NCBI GenBank assembly: GCA_947447985.1
Contig: CANFLX010000005.1
Span: forward strand, 46,820-110,819
Origin: Comamonadaceae bacterium
Lineage (GTDB): Bacteria; Pseudomonadota; Gammaproteobacteria; Burkholderiales; Burkholderiaceae_C
Direction of reading: 5' to 3'
DNA: 64,000 nt
Position 1 is the stretch's first letter. Each line of letters begins with the position of its first letter. The position numbers were made by a program, and so were the translations under genes. The notes beneath the pieces are model-generated. The model made no database searches. It was not told where the DNA came from and saw only the letters and a list, made by a program, of their open reading frames with translations. Positions 31,830 to 41,221 of this stretch are shown here, in pieces.

Positions 31830-34800
31830 CGCTCGGCGCCGGTAATTTCCCGCCAGGAGGTTCGGCGGGAGACTTTGGGGGTGATCAAAATCCCCACATC
31901 GGCTAAGTTGTCGCGGGTGGTACCCGCGTTCGCACCCGCCCCTTGGGCAATTACGTTGGCCCCGCTGAAGCCAACACCGCCAATGGCTCCTATTCCGAAG
32001 TCGATGGAGCTCACCTGGCGCTGGACGCCCCCTGCGTCCGTGAACGTCTCGTCTCGCATGCCGTTGCGATTGATATCAAAATAGCTGGAAGGCAAACTAC
32101 CGCCGCTGTAGGCGTCCATGGCATTCAAATACCCGGCCCCGGTACTGACGCAACTATTGGACGTGGATATTGCGCTGCTGACAACAATGGCAGGCGTTGT
32201 GGACGAGCGGAATGCCGCTGCAGTGAATACTTGCTCTACCGGCGCGATTCCCCCGCCCGCCGGCGTGGCCCAATCCATGTACCACCCCTTTTTATCCTGC
32301 ATTTCAGTGCCGCCGGCCGGACTCGAAAACGCTCGTACCGGCAAGGTTCCACCAGCGGATTTATAGCCCGTATACGTTCCACTGCCTAGCACATCCCGCC
32401 TGACCAAGTTGGTACTGCGATCAGGCGGCGTAGTTTCCTCAATCATCAGGCCATACATGCTTTGCGTAACCGTTGTGTTTGACAAATCGGCGGTGGTCAA
32501 ATCACTGCCCGTACCAAACCACACATACTGTTTAAAGTTAGTAAAGGGGTCGGTGCTGTCGTAGCTATGCTCCGAAATGATGGGTGCAACGATATGCTGC
32601 ACTGCGCCAGCACTGCTGCGGGCCGTGAAAGCCTTTTTTATCCTGGGAGGATAAATGTTGTCAGGATAATATATTTGAGGCAATGGCAACGCGCTGGAGA
32701 GCGCTCGCAGATCGAAACGCCAGACATTACCCAAATAGTCACCCGCATAAGCAAAATATATATAGCCAGCCCTGAGCATCACGCCGGGAGTTGCCATTCC
32801 ATTGGGCTTTCCGGTTTCCCGATAGGGTGAGACGCAATTATCTTCAGCGGTATCCCCAGCGCAAGTGATGTATTTGGCCATCAAAACACCGTCCCGGGCC
32901 CGCACGACATACAAAACGGCTTGCTGACGGGCACTGTTATAGCCGTTACCAAAAATCACCACGTTGGTGCCGTCGGACAAGCGCCCCATAATCGGCTTGC
33001 CGAGCAAATAGCCCATGTGAGGGTCATTGGTAGCATCCATTTCCCAAACACCTCCATTCGTTTTGACGCCAACGGTGCTTGCGTCATAGGGTTTAACAGG
33101 CAAGCCGAACAATCCCTTGCCACCTCGCCCCAGGAATCCGACCAGATAGTTGTATCCACTCGCGTCACCGGGGTCTGGCGTATTGACGTCTGTGATAGCG
33201 AGATTGCCATCCACAAAGAAGCGGTGGGCTGCAATCTTTGTGGTCAGCGAGCCCCACGCGCTCAGCGAGGGCTTGGCCGCGTCAACGGGACTCGCCCGTG
33301 TGGTCAGAACGGAGGTCGGAATAAATGCAAACCGCTCCGTCAAGTCCGTGGCATCAAATGCGTGCACCATACCGTCATTGGCGCCCAGATACACCATGCG
33401 GGTATCCGGAGAGTAAAGTGGCGTTGAATTCACGGTGGTACCCAACACAGTCTGTCGATTGCGATACAAACCGTTGTACTGCATCTCTTTATACCGATCA
33501 CCGCGCAAATAGTCGACCATGTCCTGGTTGGCCAATGCTCCAGGGTAGCCCGTGGGGCCATTGACATTGGCAAAAATAAACTCTTTTAGATCGCCGGATC
33601 GAGGTGATTGAGTTGAATCTCGAAAATATATTTTTCGATTTGCCGCTGAAGGCATTTTTGCACTTGCCGTCTTTTCTGCGCCATAGGTAACCACGTCTGA
33701 CGGAGATGCCTGAGTGACAGTAAATGGTGTTGCGGTTAGCTCACCATAAAGCGTGGCCGGATTGAAAGAGCTTGTATAAAGTTGGGAAGAACTCGTCTGC
33801 TGCTGACTATTTGATACCACCGAGCCCTGGGTTGCACTGGTGTCCAGTACATTTTGAAACATTTTGTAAAACGCGTCTTTGAGTTTTGCGGGGTTGGCCA
33901 CCTGGGTAAAGTTTTCAGGATCCTGGCCGTCCGGTAGTGGCGCTGTTGGCGGCACAGTTCCTATATAGCCACCCCAACGTGCCGCATACCACAATGGGTG
34001 TTGGAGGGTTGGACTGGGGCTGCCGGCAGCAGCAACGCCGAAAACCATGGTGCTGCTCGCACCCTTGGCGCCACCGTCTTTATTCGGCAGTACCTTGCAG
34101 CGATCCTCGCTTGCATGGTTGCCAGGAATATCCGGATCGCAGGCGCCTGCCCAATATTTGGTAAAGCCTTCCGGGGAAGGAACGTTCAAAAAGTAGCTTA
34201 CATTTTTTTTTGTATTGTCTTTTGCTGGATCAATATAACGGTCTTGAACCACCAGATAAATACCGTCATGTCCATCGGTGCCATTAATAATATACCCTAA
34301 GTTTTGACCAATATACCGCCCCTGCGCATCATTGGCACTGTCCGTTACCATGACAGAAACCGAATCGCTACCGGCGCTAATCTCATAGTAGCCAACCGCA
34401 TCCATCTCAAAATCGCCACCTGATGATTGCGCTTCAAAATTCACGTAAAATTTCAAACTGTATGCACCTGGGGTTGTAATAGCCTCCGTCACATAAATAC
34501 CAACAATCTGATTGGATGCTTGATACTGACCTTTTGCTGCCTTAATGTTATCCACATCGGTCATGTCGATGGATTTTGCAAAGGGCTGTATCGTCATCTT
34601 TCGCCCGTCGGGGAATGGAACCTGAATCGTTGCGTCAGGGCTTGGCAACATCATGACATAGGTATCGGTGACCGGAATGTTTTTACCGTTAACGCTTCGC
34701 AATGGGTTGCTCTTGCCGTAATAAGCCACACCGGCGGCATAAAAACCTCCCTCACTCTCAGGATAATTAGGCGCCAAGCCGCGCACTTTCGACAGCGTAG

Positions 34801-36799
34801 GTATGCGTTTTAACGTCGGGCTGAAATCCGTCGCAGCGGTGCTTATCTCCCCAATGAACTTATTGACATTTTTGAGATTTTCTCCCTCGCCGACGCGATC
34901 GGTCATATCGCTCACATCCAGAGCGACACCCTGCGCATTTTGGAGCGCGGAGCCTAAAGCGCCACCATTTCCTGCCCCGATGCTGAAGCTTGCACCGGGA
35001 AGCTGGTCGGAATCGCTTGAGGTGTAAGGACTCGACACTACTAACATATTGGGCTTTGCGCACCATTGCGTCTGGTCAGAGTAGGGGTCGCTCCAGACAG
35101 GGTGGCTTAGGCCCACTGCTGTATCTTCTGTGAAATCACTGTTGGCATCGCCTGCAAATGCGCTGCTGGGCGTAAGCCCTTTGAAATACCTCAGACCTTC
35201 GTACATCATTTCTGCGATAGGGTTTCCCCAGTCCGCATACATTCCCTCTGGGCCATCACCTTTTGTTGACGTTGAATACAAATTTTTGTAAACAAAATTG
35301 TTCGCCCACAGTCCGTCGCCATAATCGGGAAGCACGTGTCCAGACGTAGGATTATTAAAATTGCGAATTCGAATATTATCAATCTGCCTGATGATTGAAT
35401 TAGGAAAAGGGTTATTATTTCCATTGACAGGCACTTTGTAAGCAAACTGCCCGGTTTCCGGAATAATCTCGTCGCCGAATGAACCTATATTTTTTCTGAT
35501 CCGCCCTCCCGATAAATTCTTGTCATAACTACCGGTTAATAATCCAAATCTCATGCTTCCATTTTCGCCATAGTCGTGCAGGACACCTACCGGTTTTATA
35601 TTATTGCTGTTCGAACCATATTTCTTGCATCCTCGAATATAGTCGCCAACACAAACCTCGACCTGAACCGTGAAGTCGGTTGGATAATCAGGTTGGGGGT
35701 TCACATAAGTGGAAAGAGAGCCATAAAGATTTCCATACCCCTCATAATTACCCCGGTTGGGATAGATGAAAGCCCGTGGATTCCATCCGATGGGGTAAGG
35801 GTGGTAATCCAACACCGGCTGCGATGAAGCCGCCCATCTCCAGACTCGGGATCCGGCATTCACCACGACCCGCATCACCGGGGGATAATCACTACAATTA
35901 GAAAGTGAAGCGCAATTTATTCCAACGTCCGGAGCATTTAACACCCACTGCGTTGGATGACCAGCAACGAAATCATCCTGACCGGTGATTTGTCTTCCGC
36001 CTGGGTAGGTTATCGTTTTGATTCCATTCGAGTTGGAAACATAGGGCTTTGTCAGCGATACATCTCGAATGACGGTCGTGGTTAAATTGCCAAAAAAGTG
36101 TTGTAACTGCACCGGTGAGGATGTTGGCATCGAGTACGGTGTGTATTGGGTAATATCGTATCCATTGATTGCAATATTGGTATACGATTTGGCCCAAGTG
36201 TGCCCATCTTGCGGTATGTATGACCGTCGCAACAAAGTATTTGGACCGGGGGTGGTGCCATCCTTATCTATGACTCGGTACCCGCCGTACAGCGCCACGC
36301 GCAGAGCGTCGATCCGGCTGGTGGTGACGTAATTCAACCAATTTCCACTCCATTTCACCAGCGGGTCGCCACTGTTGTTGCAGCCACCGGGGTACTGCAT
36401 TGCCCCGAGGTCATTGGCCAATCCGCCCGGGGAGAAGTAGCTGTCTTTGCCATTGAGTGTGCTGTCTTTCACACCATTGTATTTATAACAATAAGCCGAA
36501 TTAAAGAGCCCGATATATTCAAACGTGGGCTTGAAATTAAAAACAATGGCGCCCGAACCATCCAAATCCGTCAAGTCGTTGTAGGCACCGAAAAACAAGC
36601 TGTGGTCCCGGGCCATGGTGAGCAATACCAGGGGTGTCGCGCCCTGGCTCACATGAACGGGTGGCGTTGTTTCAGGACTGGACCCAAGCACACTGCTCTG
36701 CGCCAAAGCGTTTGACGCGATATTCAAAAAGGCGGCTGCGATAAAGAGCTTGAGCCCGGCTAGCGAACGAATCACTGTAAAACAGCGGCATTTAGGCAT
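31826..36799 (-). CDS. pilY1: PilY1-type pilus tip adhesin / assembly protein
   Basis: PilY1 is a calcium-linked tip adhesin that also primes type IV pilus assembly and retraction. The 1657 residues start with a signal peptide (FIAAAFLNIASNALAQ). The C-terminal half has the PilY1 beta-propeller signature: TVNSTPLYSPDTRMVYLGANDGMVHAFDATD, FLGRGGKGLFGLPVKPYD, GYIYFAYAGDYLGNVWRFDL. At about residue 1575, DINRNGMRDE is a D-x-N-x-N-x-x-x-D calcium-loop-like segment. It is much longer than the 1160-residue Pseudomonas protein. The N-terminal 900 or so codons are notably more AT-rich than the rest of the window. It is last in pilV-W-X-Y1. Confidence 0.95.
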   Translation of the reverse strand: MPKCRCFTVIRSLAGLKLFIAAAFLNIASNALAQSSVLGSSPETTPPVHVSQGATPLVLLTMARDHSLFFGAYNDLTDLDGSGAIVFNFKPTFEYIGLFNSAYCYKYNGVKDSTLNGKDSYFSPGGLANDLGAMQYPGGCNNSGDPLVKWSGNWLNYVTTSRIDALRVALYGGYRVIDKDGTTPGPNTLLRRSYIPQDGHTWAKSYTNIAINGYDITQYTPYSMPTSSPVQLQHFFGNLTTTVIRDVSLTKPYVSNSNGIKTITYPGGRQITGQDDFVAGHPTQWVLNAPDVGINCASLSNCSDYPPVMRVVVNAGSRVWRWAASSQPVLDYHPYPIGWNPRAFIYPNRGNYEGYGNLYGSLSTYVNPQPDYPTDFTVQVEVCVGDYIRGCKKYGSNSNNIKPVGVLHDYGENGSMRFGLLTGSYDKNLSGGRIRKNIGSFGDEIIPETGQFAYKVPVNGNNNPFPNSIIRQIDNIRIRNFNNPTSGHVLPDYGDGLWANNFVYKNLYSTSTKGDGPEGMYADWGNPIAEMMYEGLRYFKGLTPSSAFAGDANSDFTEDTAVGLSHPVWSDPYSDQTQWCAKPNMLVVSSPYTSSDSDQLPGASFSIGAGNGGALGSALQNAQGVALDVSDMTDRVGEGENLKNVNKFIGEISTAATDFSPTLKRIPTLSKVRGLAPNYPESEGGFYAAGVAYYGKSNPLRSVNGKNIPVTDTYVMMLPSPDATIQVPFPDGRKMTIQPFAKSIDMTDVDNIKAAKGQYQASNQIVGIYVTEAITTPGAYSLKFYVNFEAQSSGGDFEMDAVGYYEISAGSDSVSVMVTDSANDAQGRYIGQNLGYIINGTDGHDGIYLVVQDRYIDPAKDNTKKNVSYFLNVPSPEGFTKYWAGACDPDIPGNHASEDRCKVLPNKDGGAKGASSTMVFGVAAAGSPSPTLQHPLWYAARWGGYIGTVPPTAPLPDGQDPENFTQVANPAKLKDAFYKMFQNVLDTSATQGSVVSNSQQQTSSSQLYTSSFNPATLYGELTATPFTVTQASPSDVVTYGAEKTASAKMPSAANRKIYFRDSTQSPRSGDLKEFIFANVNGPTGYPGALANQDMVDYLRGDRYKEMQYNGLYRNRQTVLGTTVNSTPLYSPDTRMVYLGANDGMVHAFDATDLTERFAFIPTSVLTTRASPVDAAKPSLSAWGSLTTKIAAHRFFVDGNLAITDVNTPDPGDASGYNYLVGFLGRGGKGLFGLPVKPYDASTVGVKTNGGVWEMDATNDPHMGYLLGKPIMGRLSDGTNVVIFGNGYNSARQQAVLYVVRARDGVLMAKYITCAGDTAEDNCVSPYRETGKPNGMATPGVMLRAGYIYFAYAGDYLGNVWRFDLRALSSALPLPQIYYPDNIYPPRIKKAFTARSSAGAVQHIVAPIISEHSYDSTDPFTNFKQYVWFGTGSDLTTADLSNTTVTQSMYGLMIEETTPPDRSTNLVRRDVLGSGTYTGYKSAGGTLPVRAFSSPAGGTEMQDKKGWYMDWATPAGGGIAPVEQVFTAAAFRSSTTPAIVVSSAISTSNSCVSTGAGYLNAMDAYSGGSLPSSYFDINRNGMRDETFTDAGGVQRQVSSIDFGIGAIGGVGFSGANVIAQGAGANAGTTRDNLADVGILITPKVSRRTSWREITGAER

Positions 36800-36821
36800 A
36801 GTGGAACAAGCTCCTTCGATT

Positions 36822-37475
36822 CTAGATTCGGTTCTGCGCTAAATATTCGCTTTGTATTTGCACTACGGCGCGATTGGCGTTTTGATTTGTACGAACGGTG
36901 ATTCGATACAGTGAGCAGGTGTACGGATCGTTGGGGTTTTTGCTGCACGGGTAGGTTTTGCCAAGAAACTCAATCAAATACTGCTGCTGCAGGCCCGCCG
37001 AAAGCAGCGAATCCGAGGAAGGCGAGGCGCTGCTGGCAGTGGCTGGCACCGTTGAAGTCACCGTCGCCCAACGGGTAAATGTGGGATCTGCCCAACGGGG
37101 TGTGCATTGGGTGATCGGCTGCGAACACAATCCGTCGACCGCAGAACTGCAGGGCGATACATCACTGCCGCTCGCACTGCAAGACGTGTTGCGGTAATTG
37201 CCATTCAGGCTACCCCAGCCCGCGGTTGGAAAGTCAGGGTTTTGCGGCAGTGCTTGCGACTGCGCGAATGCGACACCTTCGGCAATCCGCATGGTTCTTT
37301 CGGCAGATTGCAAGGCAAGGTTGCGGTCAAACTGGTTAGAAGCCATGCGCTCTTGCAGTACCAAAGTACGGACTGCCGCAATGCCCAAGAGGGTCACCAA
37401 GACCGTCATGATCAGCACTGCGATCAAGGCAATTCCGCCCTGCTGGCGCGGTGATGCCGGGCGGGATGTGCTCAT
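36822..37475 (-). CDS. pilX: Type IV pilus minor pilin PilX
   Basis: The ATG at 37475 gives 217 residues with a short leader ending in Gly (RQQGG) and a hydrophobic helix IALIAVLIMTVLVTLLGIAAVRTLVLQERMASNQFDRNLALQSAERTMR, the family PilX/PilX-N pattern. The residue at +5 of the mature helix is not Glu, unlike major pilins. The C-terminal part carries several Cys residues that likely form disulfides. The start overlaps the pilW stop (ATGA), and pilY1 starts 22 bp downstream. The ORF-track start inside pilW is rejected. Confidence 0.92.
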   Translation of the reverse strand: MSTSRPASPRQQGGIALIAVLIMTVLVTLLGIAAVRTLVLQERMASNQFDRNLALQSAERTMRIAEGVAFAQSQALPQNPDFPTAGWGSLNGNYRNTSCSASGSDVSPCSSAVDGLCSQPITQCTPRWADPTFTRWATVTSTVPATASSASPSSDSLLSAGLQQQYLIEFLGKTYPCSKNPNDPYTCSLYRITVRTNQNANRAVVQIQSEYLAQNRI

Positions 37476-38518
37476 GGCTGCAATCGATTGCGAATACCAA
37501 TCGTCAATGGCAGTTGGTAGCTGAATACGCTGGGTGCGCTTCCCGCGGGATTGATTTTGTCTAAGCTGGTCAGCGTCAGCGTAGGCTGCACCGCAATCAC
37601 ATTTGCCCAATTCAGCACGGACGAAGCCGTCTGGTATGCGGCGGCCGGGTCTGGCGTGCCCGTGGTGTCGCCCACCAGATACTTGACCTGGAAATTACTG
37701 ACGCCTGTCACTATTTCGGCGTTGTCATTGCTATCAAACGTCCCATCTTCCTTGAGCGTGATTCGCCGCAGTGCATTGGCGGAGAGAAGCTCACTGCTGC
37801 CCCCCACGTACCAGAGGTGGGTACTTAGAGGGCTGATAAATCCGCCAGTTGTAAACGACGTCGTTACCCTGGAGAAGTACAAGGCGAGTGCAGCCCCCCC
37901 GGTGTAGGTCAGGGTGTAGGGCGGCGTTGAGCTTACGCTGGCCACCTTAAAAGTGAAAAGCAGGCGTCCGTCACAGGCAACCAGCACATCTCCGACCTTA
38001 TATTCAGGCGCTGTGGCCGTGATAAAGGTTCCGGTATTTCCAGCGGTATGGCTGGTGACACGGACCGGCGTGCTGCCGCTGGTCGCACTCCAGATCAGCA
38101 GAGAGTCGGTGGCAGGGCTCGTCACACGCGCTGTTTTGTCGGTGGGGCTTGCCACAGACACAGCCAAGGTGTCCTGAGTGCCCATGGGATTGCCAAGGAG
38201 GCCGTTGTCCCACGCCGCCCAGTTGGGCGAGGTGGAGGTGGATACCAGATTAGAGGTGGACATGGCACCGCCACAGGGCGAGTTGCCCGCCTCACGAATA
38301 TCGCGGGCCAGCAACTCGGCAGCAAAGCGTGCGTTTTCCTCGACCCTCGCAACATTTTCGACCGTGGCAAAAGTGCTTCGATTTGCCAGGTAAATAGAGG
38401 CTGCGCCACCCACCACAAATAGCCCCATGGTGAGTGCCACCATCAGCTCCACCAAAGAAACGCCCGACTGCGCGCGGGCTAAGCCGACACCACGCCCGTG
38501 GGAGACCAGCGGCCTCAT
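37472..38518 (-). CDS. pilW: Type IV pilus minor pilin PilW
   Basis: The 348 residues include a long leader with QSGVSLVELMVALTMGLFVVGGAASIYLANR, a class III signal with cleavage after Gly and Glu at +5. The rest is the long variable PilW domain. The ATG overlaps the pilV stop (ATGA). PilW is part of the minor-pilin priming complex at the pilus tip with PilV, PilX, FimU and PilY1. Confidence 0.93.
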   Translation of the reverse strand: MRPLVSHGRGVGLARAQSGVSLVELMVALTMGLFVVGGAASIYLANRSTFATVENVARVEENARFAAELLARDIREAGNSPCGGAMSTSNLVSTSTSPNWAAWDNGLLGNPMGTQDTLAVSVASPTDKTARVTSPATDSLLIWSATSGSTPVRVTSHTAGNTGTFITATAPEYKVGDVLVACDGRLLFTFKVASVSSTPPYTLTYTGGAALALYFSRVTTSFTTGGFISPLSTHLWYVGGSSELLSANALRRITLKEDGTFDSNDNAEIVTGVSNFQVKYLVGDTTGTPDPAAAYQTASSVLNWANVIAVQPTLTLTSLDKINPAGSAPSVFSYQLPLTIGIRNRLQP

Positions 38519-38991
38519 AGACGCCCCACCAGCTGAACACTTTGCTTGATCTGACCGCCCAGTGCCCGGCTATCGTCCCAAAAAATGTTGACCGTACAGC
38601 TGCCCGGAGCGCCACTCTTGACGTCTGCGCAGGTGATGTCGGCACAGGTGGACTCCGCGCTGCCCAATGCCGCCTGGACCGAGAGAAACCAGGCGTTTAA
38701 GTCGTTTTGCACCAGGGATCCGTTGGTCACCGGTGCAGAGCAACGGTTTGCCATGTTGTAGGGATAGGGTGGGTTGATGGCCGCCGATTTGTTCGCGCGC
38801 ATCGATTCGATGATGTTGGCCGCCAAAATCGACGCCGCTGATCGCTGCAAACTGCTCTGCGTTGCCTTGACCGCTCGGACTTGCAAAGCGGAATAGCCGA
38901 TGAGGCCAATCGAGAGCAAGAGCACAGCCACCAAGACCTCGATCAAAGCGACCCCATTTTGCGTTGCATCGGACGCTTGCCGAACCAGCAT
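38515..38991 (-). CDS. pilV: Type IV pilus minor pilin PilV
   Basis: The ATG at 38991 has a textbook AAGGAGTTGT Shine-Dalgarno, so it is preferred over the ORF-track start 15 bp upstream. The 158-residue product has QNGVALIEVLVAVLLLSIGLIGYSALQ (prepilin signal, Glu at +5) and several Cys residues, including CADITCADVKSGAPGSC. It is the first gene of pilV-W-X-Y1. A GspH/FimT-like pilin gene, usually present just upstream, is absent; nhaD is there instead, on the other strand. Confidence 0.93.
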   Translation of the reverse strand: MLVRQASDATQNGVALIEVLVAVLLLSIGLIGYSALQVRAVKATQSSLQRSAASILAANIIESMRANKSAAINPPYPYNMANRCSAPVTNGSLVQNDLNAWFLSVQAALGSAESTCADITCADVKSGAPGSCTVNIFWDDSRALGGQIKQSVQLVGRL

Positions 38992-39049
38992 ACAACTCCT
39001 TCGCAAAGCTTGGTTAATCTAACAAATTCTTTCATTTATTGTTAGAGTT

Positions 39050-39081
39050 ATTATAACTAAAAAAGCCGAAAGTGTTTGCAA
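39050..39081 (-). promoter_or_regulatory. Putative promoter of the pilV operon
   Basis: On the minus strand a perfect TATAAT (39050-39055) lies about 60 bp upstream of pilV, in a conspicuously AT-rich stretch. The best upstream match, TTGCAA (39076-39081), is 20 bp away, longer than the ideal 17, so the -35 assignment is weak. No sigma-54 GG-N10-GC signature is evident. Confidence 0.4.
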
Positions 39082-39202
39082 TCATGGAGACCATAGCCAA
39101 AATGACAGCCCGATGGGCCCGACTTTTGGGCCAGGGCGTCGCGGCGTCTGTGGCCCAGACAACGTGGTAGAAAATGGCCTGCATTCACTTTTCTCCACGC
39201 CC

Positions 39203-40489
39203 ATGACGCTGCTGCTCACCCTGGTCTTCGTTATTGCCTACCTCGCCATTGCGTTGGAAGGCCCCCTCCATATCAACAAATCCGCGACCGCGTTGCTGGG
39301 CGCCGGGCTGCTGTGGACCGCCTACGCGCTCATGACCGGAGATGCCCGCCAGGTGAATGCTCAGTTGAGCGAGTCGCTCGTAGGCACCGCACAAATCGTT
39401 TTTTTCCTCATCGCGGCGATGACGATCGTTGAAGTGATTGATGCGCACGACGGTTTTGAGGTGCTCACCACCGCCATTCAAACCCGCAAGTTATCGACCC
39501 TGATGTGGCTGGTAGGCCTGTTTACTTTTTTCCTCAGCGCGATCCTGGACAACCTCACCACCACCATCGTGATGGTGTCGCTGATGCGGCGCTTGCTGGC
39601 CGAGCGCCAGGACCGCATCACCTTTGCCGGATTGATTGTGATTGCCGCCAACGCGGGAGGCGCCTGGACGCCCATTGGCGACGTCACCACCACCATGCTG
39701 TGGATCGGCGGGCAAGTTACCACACTGGCCATCATGAAAGGCGTGTTTCTTGCCTCCATCGTCAACCTGCTGGTCCCGCTGGCGGCGGCTGCCTGGATGG
39801 TTGGCGGCCGACCCGTGCAGGCCCCGCCCAAGGCCGACACCGGCAATGCCCTCCCCACCACACAGATGGAGCGCACCGTTGTGCTGCTGGTGGGGCTGGC
39901 CACCTTGGTGCTGGTTCCTGTCTTCAAAGCCCTCACCCACCTCCCGCCATTTTTGGGCATTTTGCTGGGCTTGGGCCTGCTGTGGATCGTGGCCGACCTG
40001 ATGCACCGGCATAAGGACGATGCCCAAAAGCAACACCTGACCTTGGTCAGCGCACTCGCGCGCATCGACATGGGCTCCATCGTGTTCTTTATCGGCATCT
40101 TGCTGGCCGTGGCGGTTCTGGAGCACAGCCATGTGCTGGCCGCGCTGGCGCACTGGCTGGACACAAGCGTGGGGCGCCTGGACTTGATTGTGCTGGTGAT
40201 CGGTCTGGCCAGCGCCGTGGTGGACAACGTGCCGCTGGTCGCTGCGTCCATGGGCATGTACGACCTAGCGACCTATCCGTCTGACCACTTTTTGTGGGAA
40301 TTCATGGCTTATTGCGCTGGCACAGGCGGCTCGATATTGATCATCGGCTCGGCAGCAGGCGTTGCCGCCATGGGCTTGGAGCGCATCGACTTTATGGTTT
40401 ATCTGCGTAAAACCAGTGCGCTCGCCTTGGCGGGCTACCTGGCCGGCGCCATGGTCTACCTTGTCCAATACCAGTGGCTGCACGGGTGA
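39203..40489 (+). CDS. nhaD: NhaD-type Na+/H+ antiporter
   Basis: This 428-residue membrane protein has about 12 hydrophobic segments. VFVIAYLAIALEGPLHINKSATALLGAGLLW at the N-terminus, the motif FLSAILDNLTTTIVMVSLMRRL (ion-transport Asp-Asn), IVIAANAGGAWTPIGDVTTTMLWI and the symmetric ASAVVDNVPLVAASMGMYD are the two inverted-repeat NhaD/ArsB-like halves. NhaD exchanges Na+ or Li+ for H+ in alkaline or saline conditions. The ATG at 39203 matches the family N-terminus; the ORF-track start adds 30 unsupported residues. Confidence 0.92.
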   Translation: MTLLLTLVFVIAYLAIALEGPLHINKSATALLGAGLLWTAYALMTGDARQVNAQLSESLVGTAQIVFFLIAAMTIVEVIDAHDGFEVLTTAIQTRKLSTLMWLVGLFTFFLSAILDNLTTTIVMVSLMRRLLAERQDRITFAGLIVIAANAGGAWTPIGDVTTTMLWIGGQVTTLAIMKGVFLASIVNLLVPLAAAAWMVGGRPVQAPPKADTGNALPTTQMERTVVLLVGLATLVLVPVFKALTHLPPFLGILLGLGLLWIVADLMHRHKDDAQKQHLTLVSALARIDMGSIVFFIGILLAVAVLEHSHVLAALAHWLDTSVGRLDLIVLVIGLASAVVDNVPLVAASMGMYDLATYPSDHFLWEFMAYCAGTGGSILIIGSAAGVAAMGLERIDFMVYLRKTSALALAGYLAGAMVYLVQYQWLHG

Positions 40490-40525
40490 CACGGGGCCCC
40501 GTGGCTTTCCCTAGGGTTGAAAGCC
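40490..40525 (+). terminator. Tandem inverted repeats after nhaD (possible terminator)
   Basis: A perfect 14-bp palindrome (CACGGGGCCCCGTG) begins right after the nhaD stop. Overlapping its end is a second hairpin, GGCTTTC with GAAAGCC, 7 bp stem and 9-base loop. No immediate T-run follows; a TTTTTT lies about 10 bp further on. The pair may end nhaD transcription or protect its 3' end. Confidence 0.4.
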
Positions 40526-40603
40526 AAATTTCCGCGTTTTTTCGGGTTACGCTCGATGTTCCGAGAATGACCCTTTGATTTCAATTCCTAACGGGATGCC
40601 GCC

Positions 40604-41221
40604 ATGAATTTTCTGCTTTTGGTTTCTAAACGCATTGACCGCTTCAGCGAATGGATTGGCCGTTGGGTGGCTTGGCTGGTGCTGGCGGCGGTTCTGATCA
40701 GCACCGGTAACGCCATCATGCGAAAAACCTTCAATATGAGTTCCAACGCCTTCCTCGAAGTGCAGTGGTACCTGTTTGCGGCGGTGTTTTTGCTGGCCTC
40801 CGGCTACACCCTGCTGCGCCAGGAGCACGTCAAGATCGACGTGGTCTCGGGGCGCTTCTCCAAACGCACCCAAATTTGGATTGACATTGTGGGTATCTGC
40901 CTGTTTTTACTGCCCTTCACGTACATGATCACCAAACTGGCCCTGCCGCTGGTGATCAATGCCTATGAAACGCAAGAGGTATCGTCCAACGCCGGAGGGC
41001 TGATTCGCTGGCCGGTGTTTGCGCTGTTGCCGGCGGGCATGCTGCTGCTGGCCTTGCAGGCGGTGTCGGAACTCATCAAACGCATTGCGTATTTACAGGG
41101 ACGGGTGCCGGACCCGAGCAAGAAACCAGGGACCAAATCGCCAGAGCAGGAATTTGCCGAATTCTTGCTCGAAAAAGAAGTAGCCGCGCGTGAAGCCGCG
41201 CAACTGGGAGCCCAGAAATGA
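40604..41221 (+). CDS. dctQ: TRAP transporter small permease (DctQ type)
   Basis: DctQ is the four-helix subunit that pairs with DctM in tripartite ATP-independent periplasmic transporters. The 205 residues contain four hydrophobic helices: WVAWLVLAAVLISTGNAIMR, WYLFAAVFLLASGYTLL, WIDIVGICLFLLPFTYM and WPVFALLPAGMLLLALQAV. QEHVKIDVV and FLEVQWYLF are family hallmarks. A charged tail follows. The stop overlaps the dctM start by 4 bp (ATGA). The type matches the group described for mannitol/chloroaromatic or 2-oxoacid TRAP systems. Confidence 0.92.
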   Translation: MNFLLLVSKRIDRFSEWIGRWVAWLVLAAVLISTGNAIMRKTFNMSSNAFLEVQWYLFAAVFLLASGYTLLRQEHVKIDVVSGRFSKRTQIWIDIVGICLFLLPFTYMITKLALPLVINAYETQEVSSNAGGLIRWPVFALLPAGMLLLALQAVSELIKRIAYLQGRVPDPSKKPGTKSPEQEFAEFLLEKEVAAREAAQLGAQK

